Positions 33,400 to 46,400 are shown, counted from the first letter of the stretch. The stretch: DNA of 64,000 nt from Allium sativum (GCA_030737875.1 CM060918.1:769104552-769168551), one strand, 5' to 3'. Translations and numbers: made by a program. Notes: generated by a model from the letters alone, not told the origin.

Positions 33400-35077
33400 A
33401 ATATTAGATCATCCACGGTCCTCAATTGATTGTCAGCCTTGGCATAGCGTGAGCAGAAGCTACGTTGTTTGGACCGGAATGGTCTTTTGATGCTCCTTGC
33501 CCCTGGGTCGCCGTAGAAGGGTTTGCATCCTTAGAATTTTTCACATATTGTTGTAGATGGGTCTTTTTAATCTACTCTTCGATCGTTGATTTTAGATGCC
33601 TACATTCATTGGTGTTGTGGCCTGGTTGATTATGGTACCGACAAAATTTCCCGGATTTGGTCGAATGGTCATTCATTTTTATTAGCCGAGGCTCTCGATA
33701 ATATTCTGCATCCTTTGTGGCAAGGTAAATGTTCTCAGGAGTATCATTCAGAGGTGTTAGATTAGATGAGTCAAAAGGACGAAACTTTCTATTAGCTTTG
33801 TTGTCGTTTCCGCTGTTAGCTCGCTACTGTCCCTGAGTACTCTTCTGATCGGGTTGAATAGTTGTACCCTTAGGAGCTTCCAAGAGATGGTTACCATCAA
33901 TAATCTGAAGAGGTATAAGATTATCGTCCACCCTCATGTGCTCTTCCGCTTTCTTATAGAACTTGCCAAGCGTAGTTGGTTCCTTCATTTTTATCCACTT
34001 CATGAACTCGCTTGTCTTGTCTATAGCGTCGAGTAAAGCCATGAGAATTATGTGTGGCTCTGGATTCCTTACTTCAGATAAGGCAACATTGAATCGACTG
34101 AGGAAGGCTTTGACGGTTTCACCAGGCTTCTACTTCATAGCAGAGAGCGTTATAGCATCCTTGGCCTTGGTAGCATACAAGCGGAACTGCTCTTTGAATT
34201 TTTTGGTTAGATCAAAGAAATGGTCAATGGATTTAGGCGATAGCTTTAGGAACCATAATGACGCAGCACCTTCTAAGTAGAGAGGAAAGTATGTGTATCT
34301 CATTTCATCGGTCGCTTTAGCTGTGCTCATATGCCACTCATATTTGAATAGGAAGTAGTTGGGATCAACGAGGCCAATGTATGGGGGTAAAGTAAGAGGA
34401 TTAAATTTCTTTGGACATTCTGCTTCTAGAATTCTTTCAGTGAATAGAGTTCTATCTGGAGAGAAATCCCATTTTCTTTCATCGTCTTTGCTAGCTTGAT
34501 TCCTTTTCATGACTCGTTCTATCATATCCGAGATGTATTCCTCTGTGTTATGATGCTTTGTAAAGCTGAGCTCTTTACCAAATGTTTGTCTAGGCATATT
34601 ATCTCGATTAGAGAGCCTTGGTGCTTTGCCTTCTCTACGTGGGGATGCCCCCGTGATCGTGTTAGCGATCGTTCGAGCATTTTCTTTAGAATGATTCTTA
34701 GATTTTGGCCTTAATTCTTCGATATTAGCTTCATCTCTGTTTCCTGCCTCATCATAATCGTCTTCCACGTCGTTATTGTGGTTATGATCGATAGCGGGCG
34801 ATTTATCATTTCTTTCGAGATCTACATGCACCTTCGGAGGAGTTGGATTTGATTGAGCATTAAGAATGGCATCGAGTTTCTCCATCATCATATTAGTAGA
34901 GGCATCCATACGGTTGTTTACGTTGGCAATAGCGGCTTTTAATTCATTTCTAGTTACACCGACTCCGCTTTCCGAGTTTTCACCAGCATCGAAACGGTTA
35001 GTGACTGGAGTAGTCTCAATAACAACATCATCGGCATTTCCAACATCCTTGCTTATGGTCTTCTTAGATTTGGCCAT
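33400..35077 (-). pseudogene. gag: gag of Tat-like element C, broken by stops
   Basis: Gag packages element RNA in virus-like particles. The ATG at 35077 begins MAKSKKTISKDVGNADD. The core at about 34130-34500 reads FNPLTLPPYIGLVDPNYFLF and YLEGAASLWFLKLSPKSIDH, the plant Tat gag pattern. After a TAG at 34130 (CAG expected, before KPGETVKAFLSRFN) the frame continues MALLDAIDKTSEFMKWIKMK. A second TAG follows STQGQ at 33824, and a third lies in STIEE-stop near 33573. The zinc-knuckle-like FCRYHNQPGHNTNECRHLK (about 33592-33650) is the Tat version of the CCHC motif. All three nonsense codons fit CAG to TAG. The protein would end before the knuckle. Confidence 0.85.
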
Positions 35078-35160
35078 AACTTCTGAGAAGAATGCGGTCT
35101 AGCACTTTAATGTGAGGACCTCAATCTTGTGAGAGTGTGAGAGGAGGTAGGAGATGCGAA

Positions 35161-35183
35161 CTTGGCCCCAGATGGGCGCCAAA
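35161..35183 (-). other. Primer-binding site of element C
   Basis: On the minus strand TTTGGCGCCCATCTGGGG follows the 5' LTR directly. TGGCGCC-type sites are used by Tat and other plant gypsy elements; the exact tRNA was not determined. Confidence 0.75.
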
Positions 35184-36270
35184 TGTTGATCTCAAAATTG
35201 GGATCAACACCAAGAGTATGAAGAGTACACTTTGCTAGATAATCAAAAAATGAGAGATGTGGAGCAACTTCAAAGAAAAATGCAAGTAAAAAAGACACAA
35301 CGTTTTATAGTGGTTCGATCAATTGTGATCTACATCCACTTTGAATAGCGATTCCATTATAGCATTTAGAATTACAAGATAAGCATGTCTTCTCATTACG
35401 TCCATCATTGCACACTCTTTGAATTTGGTAGAGATTCAAAAAGAGAAACGATGAGATCCTTCAAATGTAGCAAGACGTAGATCGGATCTTGATTTCCATA
35501 TGGACTTTGATGAATTCTCGCATATCCATGATGAACTTTGTGTTGAATCTTCACTTTGAGATGATTAGAGATGACGAAATCACTAAGTAAATGACGAGAA
35601 TTATATTTAGCAGACTTCTGGGTCTCCAAAATCCTCGGTCTCCAAATTCTTTCCCCATTAAAGTGGGGTTGGACCTCTATTTGTAGGAGTGGAGAAATGG
35701 AGTAATATTGCCTTCAGAGCCACCGGTCGGTCGGATTTTATTTATGGAATTTCCACTGGTCAGCCTGGCAGTAGCTGTCGGAAGCCAAGCTGGCAATAGC
35801 TTTCTGGAGGACCGACTGCGAGTCCTGTATCATAGCCGATTGGTCGTTTGTCCCCTGGACCGGCCAGTAGTGTATTGTTTGGTTAAAGTATACAGCGATC
35901 CTGACTGGCTGGTATGTTTGGACCCGGGCCAACCGGTAGGAGCGTCCCATCTTCATTCACTTGAGGCTGCTTTGCTTTGGAGTGGTGACTGACCGACCGA
36001 CGCACTTGAATTCAGACCGACCGGTGTCTTTATAGCTATACCGATCAGTATGCTTATAGCCTAACCGATTGGTGACTCTTTGCTGGGTCAAGCTGTGTTA
36101 TTCCTTCTTGGTGGAACTGTCTAATACCGGCCTGTACACTTGAACTTTGGCCGACTAGTATGTTTTTTCAGGCCGACCAGTTATTCTTTCCTGCTAACCT
36201 ACCGGGTATGTTCTAATCTATCTCTTCATAAATCAGCTAAATATATTCATTATATATTTTGTGGATAACA
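35184..36270 (-). repeat. 5' LTR of element C (right copy)
   Basis: 1087 bp against 1155 bp for the left copy. The difference is mainly short deletions (for example around 35790-35830) plus scattered substitutions. The same ACCGACCGGT-type words and LTR box are present. Confidence 0.88.
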
Positions 36271-38330
36271 CCGAGTCGACATTGACCCGACCAAACGAAC
36301 AGCTAGTGGAAACTGCACTATGGAAGGCTCTGGTTTGCAGCTTGGCCCGAAGCAGGTATTGGGCTGGGGTGAGATTGGTTCGAACTACCATCGTCATGAT
36401 GATGCTCAAGCCCAGGTCGACCAACTCTTCCAGATATACCAATCCAGATTACTAGCCATTTCTAAAGCCTGCACATCGACCCTAGACAGGGTCATTTTCA
36501 GAAAAAATGCAATTTTCTGATCGTTTCAAAAAAGGCTTGATCTTCAAAAATCGAATGAATCGGGCAGTGCCCATCTGTTATCGCCGCCGGGACTGTGGGG
36601 CCTTAGACCCCCACCGGTGTTGTGCCGGACCCGCTTAATGGCTCGCCTTCGGCTCGATATATTTTGGCTAAAATAATTGTAAAGACTTATCATCCAAGAT
36701 TCGACGGATGGTCCGAGAATATCAATAGCATGATGGCAGCAACTGGGATTCTTCCAAGAGCCATCACCCCTATTTACTGGGGTTATTCAATCCTAATCGA
36801 CTGCTTCAGTCTTTCCCAAAGATCAACGAGTTAAAAGTTTGAAACACTCAAGCCACGAGGTTGATTAATCATTATACATCAGCTCTCATTCCCCGATGCG
36901 GGATCAAAGACATAGCGGCGGATAGACGAGACATGTCTACATTCCTAGCTTCCATTTACCACTTCCTACATGGAAAAGGCAAAGCTTCTATAAGCATGGA
37001 TCAACTGATCTCATGCTGATCACCGTGTTTGCACCGACAAGATAAGATGCCATCATTAGCAGTTTTGATCTGACTACCTAACCCATATTCCCTGCCCTTG
37101 ACGTGGGGGCAAAAGGCGATTCAAAGGAAACATACCCTTATCATTCACCCACAAAGGCCGCCGGATTGCTTTTATTATCCTAATACCCCGATCAAGGTCT
37201 GATCGTTCTAGGCATTGCTGCCGCCATGAGGATTTGAAAAGAATTCCTTCATCGACTAAAACTTCAGCGGTCATCTCCAGTCGAAGATAGGACAAAGCGG
37301 GATTGACATGCAAAGGATATGCGATACTATTCTCATTCTGAATAATACTCATTCCATTAACAGGATTATTTTTTTACCCATATCTCTTATCTTTGCATGC
37401 TTTATGAGTTATTGATGTGACAAACGCATATGAATTTATGTGTGGATGATGTAGATACCCAAAGTCTGGTACTGATCATACTTCCAATACATGCGTGCAG
37501 AACTACAGAGTGATGCCATAACAAGCCTGACTGAACTGCTTGTTTAAAAACCATGCCCTCCATCCGAGAAAAGATATACAACTCAAGGTGGATCTGACAT
37601 GACCATCCACTCCTTGGCTAATGTGTGGCATGACCCAGGACAATTATGCATCAACTTTTGCATTTCAAAGTCCAAATCCGACCCAGAATGGACGCGATTC
37701 GACAATCCATATGGTCAGATCCTATGTTTGATGCCATCGGATTACGTGGATCCAAATAAAGGAGGCAACATCGTGCATCAACAAACTTACTTTCCAATCA
37801 TGCATTTTTCCTTTACCTTCTTCTTTAGTTATTGACATGACTAACCCGTTCAAATTCGTATATAAATGATGCAGGTACCCGAGATTTAATACCAATCACC
37901 CATTCCATAGTTTGATCGGAGGGACATAAAGTTTCGTAAACGTGATTCAAACATTCACCCACTTACTATTGGCCCGACACCAACAATCTGACATAAATGA
38001 AGTTTGATCATCCATTCACTGATTTTTTGCCCTTGACGTAGGGGGCAAGAAAATAAACGCACACAAGTTTGACGTGTGTTATTTTTTCATATGCATACTA
38101 ATGAGGCCTCCTCATCCTCTAGCCTTTGATTCGCCAGGAAAGACATAGAGATTTATTCGGGTATGACATAACAATCCAACAGATCGGCGGCTCCATCCCT
38201 TGATCTGACGGGAAGAGCGCAACAATGACCGGGACACGATCCCATGAACAACATAATAACTTTTTCCTTCAAGTGGGGGAAAAAGAGAAATGTTAAGACG
38301 AGGATGAGTATGACTCGACTGCTCTCTAAC
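36271..38330 (+). other. Internal region of element E, part 2; no coding motif recognised
   Basis: Follows the nested element C. Frames of 60-90 codons exist (for example 36622-36834) but none shows gag or pol motifs. TGCCCTTGACGTGGGGGCA at 37093 and TTGCCCTTGACGTAGGGGGC at 38027 are members of the recurring hairpin motif of this element. Confidence 0.5.
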
Positions 38331-40857
38331 TGTAATGACCCGTACTGGCAGGGGTATTATGACTAATTTATTTAATTATATATATGGTGGTTTAGAGAAT
38401 TAAATGGTCATGGAATTAAATAATGATGAATATTTAATTAAAATAATAATTTAAATAATATATTTAAATCTGAAATAAACAGAATTGGCTGAAATGGCGA
38501 TATGGTGTGAACTGGATCATCTGTGGTATTTAATTCAGTTTAGAATTGAATTAGAATAACGAATATATTATTTGAACGACAGTTTGAACGTAGAATTTTA
38601 ATATAATTAAAATAGAGCTTGAAATGGCGCTGCAGTTCGTAAATTGGCAATTCGAACTTAAATTGAATGTACAGGATTCGTTTTAAGCCGGATTTCTGTG
38701 AAACAAGAAACGTTAGGAGCTGGTGAAGTATATCTTTCTAGTGGAAGAGAAAAATCAGGATTTCGTCGTATAGATTTTGAGATATGTCCAAATCAAATTT
38801 TAAAATAGTCGCTATAGAATTGTTTATCGACCATAACGGTTTATTCGATATAACTAGAGATCGGGTTTGAATTCAAACAAGGTTCTTTTGGGGCGTGGTG
38901 ATAATTTAATTTTTAGAATTTTTCTGTAATTTTTAATTAATTTAATAAGCGACTTTTTATTTGAAGTATTTTGCACCCTGAAATCAACATTTTGAAGTTT
39001 CAAAATATGAGTCCATCTACCGGTATTATTATATTTTTGGGATCGTGACACATTATGCATCACAACGATATTTTTATTTTTGTCTGTAACAGTCAGTAAC
39101 TGAACGATATTCTATGTAGTCGATATCGCATATGATTTAACAAACCCTGCAGACAAAGTAAACCATTCCCTCCTAACCTATGTGTAAATATCTTGCCGAC
39201 AAACTATCATAGCATGTGGTCTCAAATCACACAGCAAACTCAATGTGCTATGGTTTAGTTTAAGCCACAAAGACGTTTAGCCATCCATAAATACCCTATC
39301 CCTCATAACCTAATTTTTTTTCACCGATCAAAATCGTAGCCGTCACTTGAAAACTTCAGCAAACAAATCTCGAGCTCTTCAAAAATAAAGTAAAAAAAAA
39401 AACCAAGCAAAATTCGTAAACTCACATTTATATGTATATGAATTCATGACGGGCTTGTCTTCGATCTCGTGTGAGTTTCAGGTAGTTCGAACCTATATCG
39501 GTTCCGTGTATGTCGAGCAACATCAGTTTTGTGTACTAAGGGGTCGAAGAATACAATTGTTTGAGCAGCTCGAGTGCCTGGCGATGGCGGAAGGGAAGAT
39601 CATAGTGGGTTGGTTGATTTGGTGTTTGGGTAGGAATTTTGGTGAGTTACAGTTGAAATGTAAGTCGATGGTCTTACTGGAGCAACCGCTCGACGCAATG
39701 GGGAAGAGGGTAATGGCGTTGGAAGGATATACTGGAGTTTAATCTAGGAAGAAATTGCGGTGTTCGATGTCTGTGTAGTCACTGGAGCTTTCCGAATTCG
39801 GGAAACATGCAAGATAGGAGGAAGGGCAAAAGAATAAGAGGAGTTTGAGAAGGAGGGGGCGTACGAAGTATTGAAAATGGCCATGTTCTTGCGTTGAGAT
39901 GTACTGGCATCCGAGAAGGTGTATTAGTGGATAGGTGAAGTAAATTTTTGGCTTTCACAGGAAGAAGCAACCACGATTAAGTGGTTTGTGGAGAAGAAGA
40001 GGCCACAACAGTTCGGGTTCTGGGCATTGAACTAAAAAGGGGTATTGGGCCGATGATTTATAAAGGGTAAGGCCCTTTATATAAAAATAAAATCCATGTG
40101 TTATTTATTTAATAATTGTTCACACTTTGAAACGGTATAACTTGAGCATACGTTAACGAAATTCAGAAAATCAAGATCCGTTGGGATCATATGGACGGGA
40201 GCAACACAATAGAACTGACCGGGAGTGGATTGATGCTCATAACAATTTATCGCAAAATAAATTGTCCGTCTAAATCAAGCGATGGTTATCGTTATTTACG
40301 ATGATCGTCCAATGTGAGTAAATCTCACTAACTCTGAACAGTTTATAATTTCATGTAGTATTTTTAGAACTGTTAGATATTGGTTGATTTACTGTATGTT
40401 GACTGTTTGATTGAACTGCTAGTCAGTTAGTTAAATTTTCTATATTGATTCTGTTTAACAGAATATATCATATGGAACTGAAAAGTAATGTTATCTATAT
40501 TGTTTAACATCTGTGATGTAGGGAAAAAGGTTGGAGGAATCCAACTGGATTCCTCAACATTTATTTTACTGTTTTCATATATTGTGATATATGATGTGTT
40601 ATATAATCTGTTATGGATTATGGGTGTTGAAATGATATTGATCATTTTTATTCGATATTGTAAATATCATAAAAGACCCTGGAATGTAAAAAGAAGTATT
40701 TCAATGTATATTGAAATAAAGGAATTTTATAAAATCACAGGATTTTATAAAAGGAAATATTTATAAAACGAACACGGTTTTATAAAAGGGATATTTATTT
40801 AGAAAATAAATAGAAATAGAAATAGAAAAGAAATATTTATTTAGAAAATAAATAGAA

Positions 40858-41108
40858 GTTATAAATAGGATATATTTGTAACGGTAAATAGAAGTTATAA
40901 ATAGGATATATTTGTAACGGTAAATAGAAGTTATAAATAGGAAATATTTGTAACGGTAAATAGAAGTTATAAATAGGAAATATTTGTAAAGGTAAATAGA
41001 AGTTATAAATAGGAAATATTTGTAACGGTAAGTAAACGTTATAAAAAGGAAATATTTGTAACGGTAAGTAAACGTTATAAAAAGGAAATAGTTGTAACGG
41101 AAAACATA
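40858..41108 (+). repeat. Minisatellite A of solo LTR 3, 36 bp unit
   Basis: About seven units of GTTATAAATAGGATATATTT-GTAACGGTAAATAGAA type, with the last two replacing AATAGG by AAAAGG. Confidence 0.92.
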
Positions 41109-41115
41109 GTTTATT

Positions 41116-41660
41116 AAAAGGAGCTAATCGATATTAGTTTGATCGATTAGTGTTAAAGTTAAAAGGAGTTAATCGATGTTAGTTAATCGATTAGTGTTAA
41201 AGTAAAAGGAGTTAATCGATGTTAGTTAATCGATTAGAGAATAAAGTAAAAGGAGTTAATCGATGTTAGTTAATCGATTAGAGAATAAAGTTAAAAAGAA
41301 GTTAATCGATGTTAGTTAATCGATTAGAGAATAAAGTTAAAAAGAAGTTAATCGATGTTAGTTAATCGATTAGAGAATAAAGTTAAAAAGAAGTTAATCG
41401 ATGTTAGTTAATCGATTAGAGAATAAAGTTGAAAGGAGATAATCGATGTTAGTTTAATCGATTAGAATTAAAGCAAATGAGTTAATTGAATATGGTTATT
41501 CGAATAGAAAGTAGAATGAGTTAATCGAATATAGTTTATTCGAAGAAAGTAAAAGGAGTTATCGAATATAGTTTATTCGAAAGGAGTTAAGTGAAATGAG
41601 TAAATCAATAGTGTTAGTCAAATAGAGTTAATTGATAAGGGTTAATCAAATAGAGATTTA
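41116..41660 (+). repeat. Minisatellite B of solo LTR 3, palindromic 46 bp unit
   Basis: About eight units each containing TTAATCGAT-GTTAGT-TAATCGATTA, an inverted repeat, followed by GAGAATAAAGTTAAAAAGAA. They decay to the right into TCGAATATAGTTTATTCGA units up to about 41660. It immediately follows minisatellite A. Confidence 0.92.
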
Positions 41661-43048
41661 TTAGAAGGAGGAATAAAGTGAACTTTGCCTATTTCAAAGT
41701 TAGAAATGTTGTTCAGTTAAGGTCTGAGAGGTAGTTCTACCCCAACTTGATTGACTTCGTTTTAACTGAGGAATAGTTAATGTTCGGCAGTAAAGGAAAT
41801 GGTTTGAGTTGGCATCGCGATGGTTTGTTTAAACATATGCCTAAGTCCAATAAAGAAGCTTTGGAAATGTTTTCCAAATAAGAAACCAGAAATGTTTCCA
41901 AAAAAAAAAACAAAGAAATGGAAATGTTTTCCATTGTTAATAACGTATATTTTCCCAATTTAGAAAATAAGGAATATTGAACGTAGGGAAACATGAGATA
42001 AGTAAATTTATGAAATAAAGAGATAAATGTTGAATGATGTTTGATTGATATAAATTTCCTCTGGGAAATAATATCGTTGTTTGCACACTTGTTTTTATTC
42101 GATAGTTAAATCACAGACTATCGAAGTTTTGACCATTTTAACGTTGTTAATATGGAGAGACCGGTTGGATTATTATCCAAAGAACCACTCTGTATTGGCA
42201 TAAGCGTTGCGAATCATATATGCCAAAGGAAATTTAAGACAGAGTTATGCAAGGGCTATCCTATTTACAGAATAGTGCCTTCGGTTCATCCTGTTCCTGG
42301 ATGACTTGTATGGACGGATGTCTGACAGAATATGTCCAGACGATCACGTATATTGATTTCTCCAACTGTACCAAGAGTGGAAGCGGAGAAGGAAACTTCT
42401 CTTAGCTAACACATAATGTATGGTTGAGGACATCAATCGGTGATTGGATGGATTTGATGATGTGACATTCAAAGTGAATCTGATGTGATGATAAAGCGTA
42501 GCTTCTAGCCTCATCATCCGGTAAATGACAGAAATCGGGCAGGCAGCATGGCTAAGTCGGTCGCACCGAAGTAGGGTGTATAATCACCTGATCTAGAGTT
42601 TCATTTACTTCTAAAAATCTATTGTTGATGCTGTCCCATTCGGGAAACGATTGCTGATCCCAACTGTTGGTGATATACATTCGATACACTCAAGCGAAAT
42701 GAGTGGTCGGTCATGTGTGGCCGGGTTGCAAGATGTTCTTGTTGAACCCAGTGTATTCCTCTCTAGAGGTACACGAGCGAAAGGTGATTCCATACCTTGT
42801 CATAGTTGGAAATCCATTACCCAATACGTGCTTGCGGTTTTGATTGTATACTATATATGTAGAACGTGAGATGAAAGCGTTTCTGCTAGATGATTATATA
42901 TACTGTGGTTGATAGACATTATTATAATATCAAAAGGTTTTTGATATAAAGATATTTTGGATTCTCATAAGGGAAAACCCCGTTCCGTTATGCGGCGTGG
43001 TCTTATGAGATATCATTTACTTGTTCGAACTGTTTTTAAACTGTTTTA

Positions 43049-43131
43049 CTCACACCAGTCCCATGACTGACCCGGAGTTTATTTTGTTGTTTTCCCTAAA
43101 CTCTTGGGTGCCTAAATTTGTACGGGCAGTC
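43049..43131 (+). promoter_or_regulatory. Conserved LTR block in solo LTR 3
   Basis: CTCACACCAGTCCCATGACT-GACCCGGAGTTTATTTTG...GGGTGCC...GTACGGGCAGTC, nearly identical to 9933-10017 in solo LTR 2 although the middle of the two LTRs differs strongly. Confidence 0.55.
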
Positions 43132-43483
43132 AAGTAGTCGGGATTTTACAGATACACTTGAAGAGCTTGGAGCAGGAGGCTTCAGGATCATATAGCTATA
43201 GTTATTTCCGCTGTGTTGTAAGTGATGTACTTTGATAATGATATGTATATTCAAGTACAGATTTGTATTTCAAAGTTATGTTATGAAATATATTTATTCG
43301 TTCCGCTGTGAGATTCGTGTTACTCTGATGTTGTGTTCTTCATCTTCTTCTATTCTAAGTTTCTATCTTATCTTTTCTCACCCTCTAATTTCTTTCACAA
43401 ATTACCAGGATTTTTCGACGTTTTGGTTATCGACATCGTGCTTATGTCGATAACCAAAGCCGCTCAAAATCCGGGTCGTTACA

Positions 43484-46400
43484 CTAACGATGCCTTTAAC
43501 TCTTTCCCATGCTTCTAACGGAAGGAGCCTAAACTCAACAAGTACATGAACCGACCATTCCTATTGGCGACCTTTGCTCTTGACGTAGGAGCAAAGGGAC
43601 GATGCCAAGGCAAATGTGACCTGACTGTTTGCTGACTAACTCTAATCCTCAGAGCTTGGATAGGAGTATAAATCTAGGACGAGTGTGATGGGCGCGCCAA
43701 GATTTAAGACCACACGATTCACCACTCTAAGCCTGATTGACGAAGTGAGAGTATAAAGGACGAACAACGACATCCACAACTCTAACCCAAACTAACTTTA
43801 GGAGAGTATAAAGGACGATCCACGACGTCCATAATTCTAACTCTCACGACTTGAGAGAGAGAGTATAAATCTGTTGGATTAGTGTGAATGGTGCACCACG
43901 ACTTAAGACCACTAAACTCATAACTCTAACTCTCACGACTTGGGAGAGAGTATAAAAGACAATGCTGCAACGTGCATGCAATCTCCATCGCCCTCCGACC
44001 GAGGACAGGTTTATAAAAGACTTACAGACTGGACGTCCGAATGACTTAACCCAGTTCCCACCAACGCTGGGGGCACGGGAATAAATTTCTGAATTAATTT
44101 AAACACGCTTCGGATGCGACCCGTGTTTCAAAGTTAAATGGAGGCTACAGACACTATACCTCCAAACTACGACACCTGACACTTTGACATTCAATAGTGT
44201 TGTGCTGGATAGCTTAGCACTTAACACATTTTCATTTCAAGCCAGACTTGCTTGTGACATAAAGGTTGACGTAGTAAGTTGCAAATTAAACGAATTATTC
44301 TATTCAAATTGCAGTATATGTACAGATACAAAGCAAAGACACGAGGGACACACTCGCATACAAGAACAAAGGGGTTGTGTTCGAAGGACTGACGTCGACT
44401 TCTAATGTTGAACTTCCCACACGACTCAATGCAACGACCGAAAGGAGACCTTGAGAGTGGGATGTTCAATAACACATCACACGATTTTAGGCAACAACTG
44501 AAGGAGGGCCTTGAGAGTGATATCTAGAATCAACACACATACCCATATGTGACTGACTATAGCCCAAGAACAACGACAAGTTTTCACATTGCAAGTACAC
44601 TGAATGGAAAATACAATGGCTCGAGCACTTGGATAACACAATCACTTAAGCTTTGAAGTCACTCCTTCTTTATGCATACATGTCTAAATTCGAAATGGAC
44701 TGCATGGGGACCATGAAACGAATGCAAAGTGACCATCCACCGACTAGTTCCAACCCACTTCCGAACTGAAAGTCTTAGATAAGGTTGGACATGAATCATA
44801 TATCCCATACAGCAATTGGGTGCGATGCAGCCACTTTGTCTTTGGCTTTTCCCCTTGACACAGGGGATAAATAGGAGCACTCAAGGATACTATAGTCTAA
44901 CCTTTGTCCATACGAATCCGATCCTCAGAGCCTAGATGAGAGACTATAGACTAGTATGGCTGAGTACCAACAGTTAGTTTTGTACCCAACTCTGACTCGT
45001 GGTTCGATGAGAGAGCATAAATCAGGAAAAGACATGGATTTGACCTCTTCTACTCAGCCAAACCCCAGTGACTGGGGGCATGGGATTCAGGCTTCGAGAA
45101 ACATAATCTGACTGTCCGATTACACTATGCGTATTTACTCTCCTAACAGTTCTGTAGGATCCCAGACTACGGCCAAAAAGGATGATTACTCAAGATTAGC
45201 ATGCATGCATCTAAGAAACAGATCATTATCGAGCATCAAAGGACATGTCTGATTGGAGGCTATTGCATACGTGGAATCAAAAGGCCTAACACTCCACAGC
45301 CCGTGAAAAGGGCAGGAGAATGACTAGGACAATGACCATATCGAATGATAGGAATATAAGGTTTTGGAGAGAACCAATTTTAATGATCAAATCTACAATT
45401 TTATTTGTTAAACTCAATGGAACCGATCATAAGGAACAAATTCAACTAAAGTATGATGATGAAAAATGAACAAAGGAGCTCGACCTGACTGGCTCGAATG
45501 ATAAGAGTAACTAGGATTCACTGGCGTGCGTTGAGCCGATCCTTATTTTCTGACTAAAGTGAAGGAACAATGCCTAGACAAATGTGAATCAACTGTTTGC
45601 GTGTTTAACCCTAACTCTCGCTGACTTGAGAGAGAGTATAAAATGACTTGTGTTGGCTAAGATCGCCAAACCCGTAAGTCTAACCAAAAACAACGACAAA
45701 GATTATAAAGGCTTAAGGACTGGATGCCCAACTGTCTTAGCTCTGCCCCAACTGACGCTGGGGGCATGAGCACTGGCTTCGTTTGTCACCTGTCAACGAT
45801 ATAGGCATGAGCGTCAGCTTACTGACTTTGAACACGTCCTTGACTTGACACGTGACTCAAAGGATATATACTATACCTTCAGACTATGACAAGACTTGTC
45901 TTACTCATTCAAGCGAGACAGCTTATGAGCTAAACATGACTTGGAAGACTCAAATCGAAGGGAAATTAAATGGAGATAGAGACTCACCTTTCTAATGCCT
46001 CACGATTTTGACAATCATATTAGACCTCGGCTCACATGATTTCATATGTGGTCATTGGACCATAAAAACGATCTGGAGCGATCATTGGTTTCTTTAAATA
46101 TGGTCTGACGCGACCATGGATTTCTGGTCTTCCGTTAATACGGTTCAGATCGATCATGGTTTTTTGGCTTTCTATTAGTAAGATACAACGTGATCATGGA
46201 TTCCTAGACTACTATTCCAATGACTCGAGAAGTAAAAACCCATATGCGATGTCAACTTCACATGCCATTTCTGATTTTCTACACTATCTCATGACTTGGA
46301 TAACCAAACCATGCACTGACTTGTGTGTGACTAATGGTCTGACTTGACCTTACACTTGACCATGCTCTCAACTTGTATAAGATGATGACACCATTTGGCA

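Larger units (their letters stand above)
28467..36270 (-). mobile_element. Tat-like element C, gag plus antisense ORF, no pol; nested in E
   Basis: Bounded by LTRs that start TGTTGATCTCAAAATTGGG and end TTTTGTGGATAACA on the plus strand, flanked by CCGGG (28462-28466) and CCGAG (36271-36275), a TSD with one mismatch. The element reads on the minus strand: 5' LTR on the right, then TTTGGCGCCCATCTGGGG as primer-binding site, gag, a stretch with 114 bp tandem repeats, an ORF on the opposite (plus) strand, then the 3' LTR. An antisense ORF between pol and the 3' LTR is known from plant Tat elements. RT and integrase motifs were not found, so the copy resembles gag-only derivatives. Confidence 0.85.
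38331..43483 (+). mobile_element. Giant solo LTR 3, nested in element E
   Basis: Begins TGTAATGACCCG and ends CGGGTCGTTACA, an inverted-repeat pair, flanked by a perfect 5 bp repeat CTAAC (38326-38330 and 43484-43488). Length is 5153 bp. It is collinear with solo LTR 2: ACAAGGTTCTTTTGGGGCG (38878), ATCTACCGGTATTATTATAT (39015), ATGGAGAGACCGGTTGGAT (42152), GGTCATGTGTGGCCGGGTTG (42709) and the block at 43049-43131. No internal coding region is present. The open frame at 39446-39742 has no known domain and lies within LTR sequence. Confidence 0.87.

Noticed and set aside
39446..39742. 98-codon frame with hydrophobic stretches in solo LTR 3
   Set aside because: Located inside an LTR, no homologous open frame in the matching part of solo LTR 2, no recognised domain.
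37093..45766. CRISPR array (short repeated palindromic motif)
   Set aside because: Spacing is irregular at hundreds to thousands of bases, the motif is variable and the DNA is plant retrotransposon.
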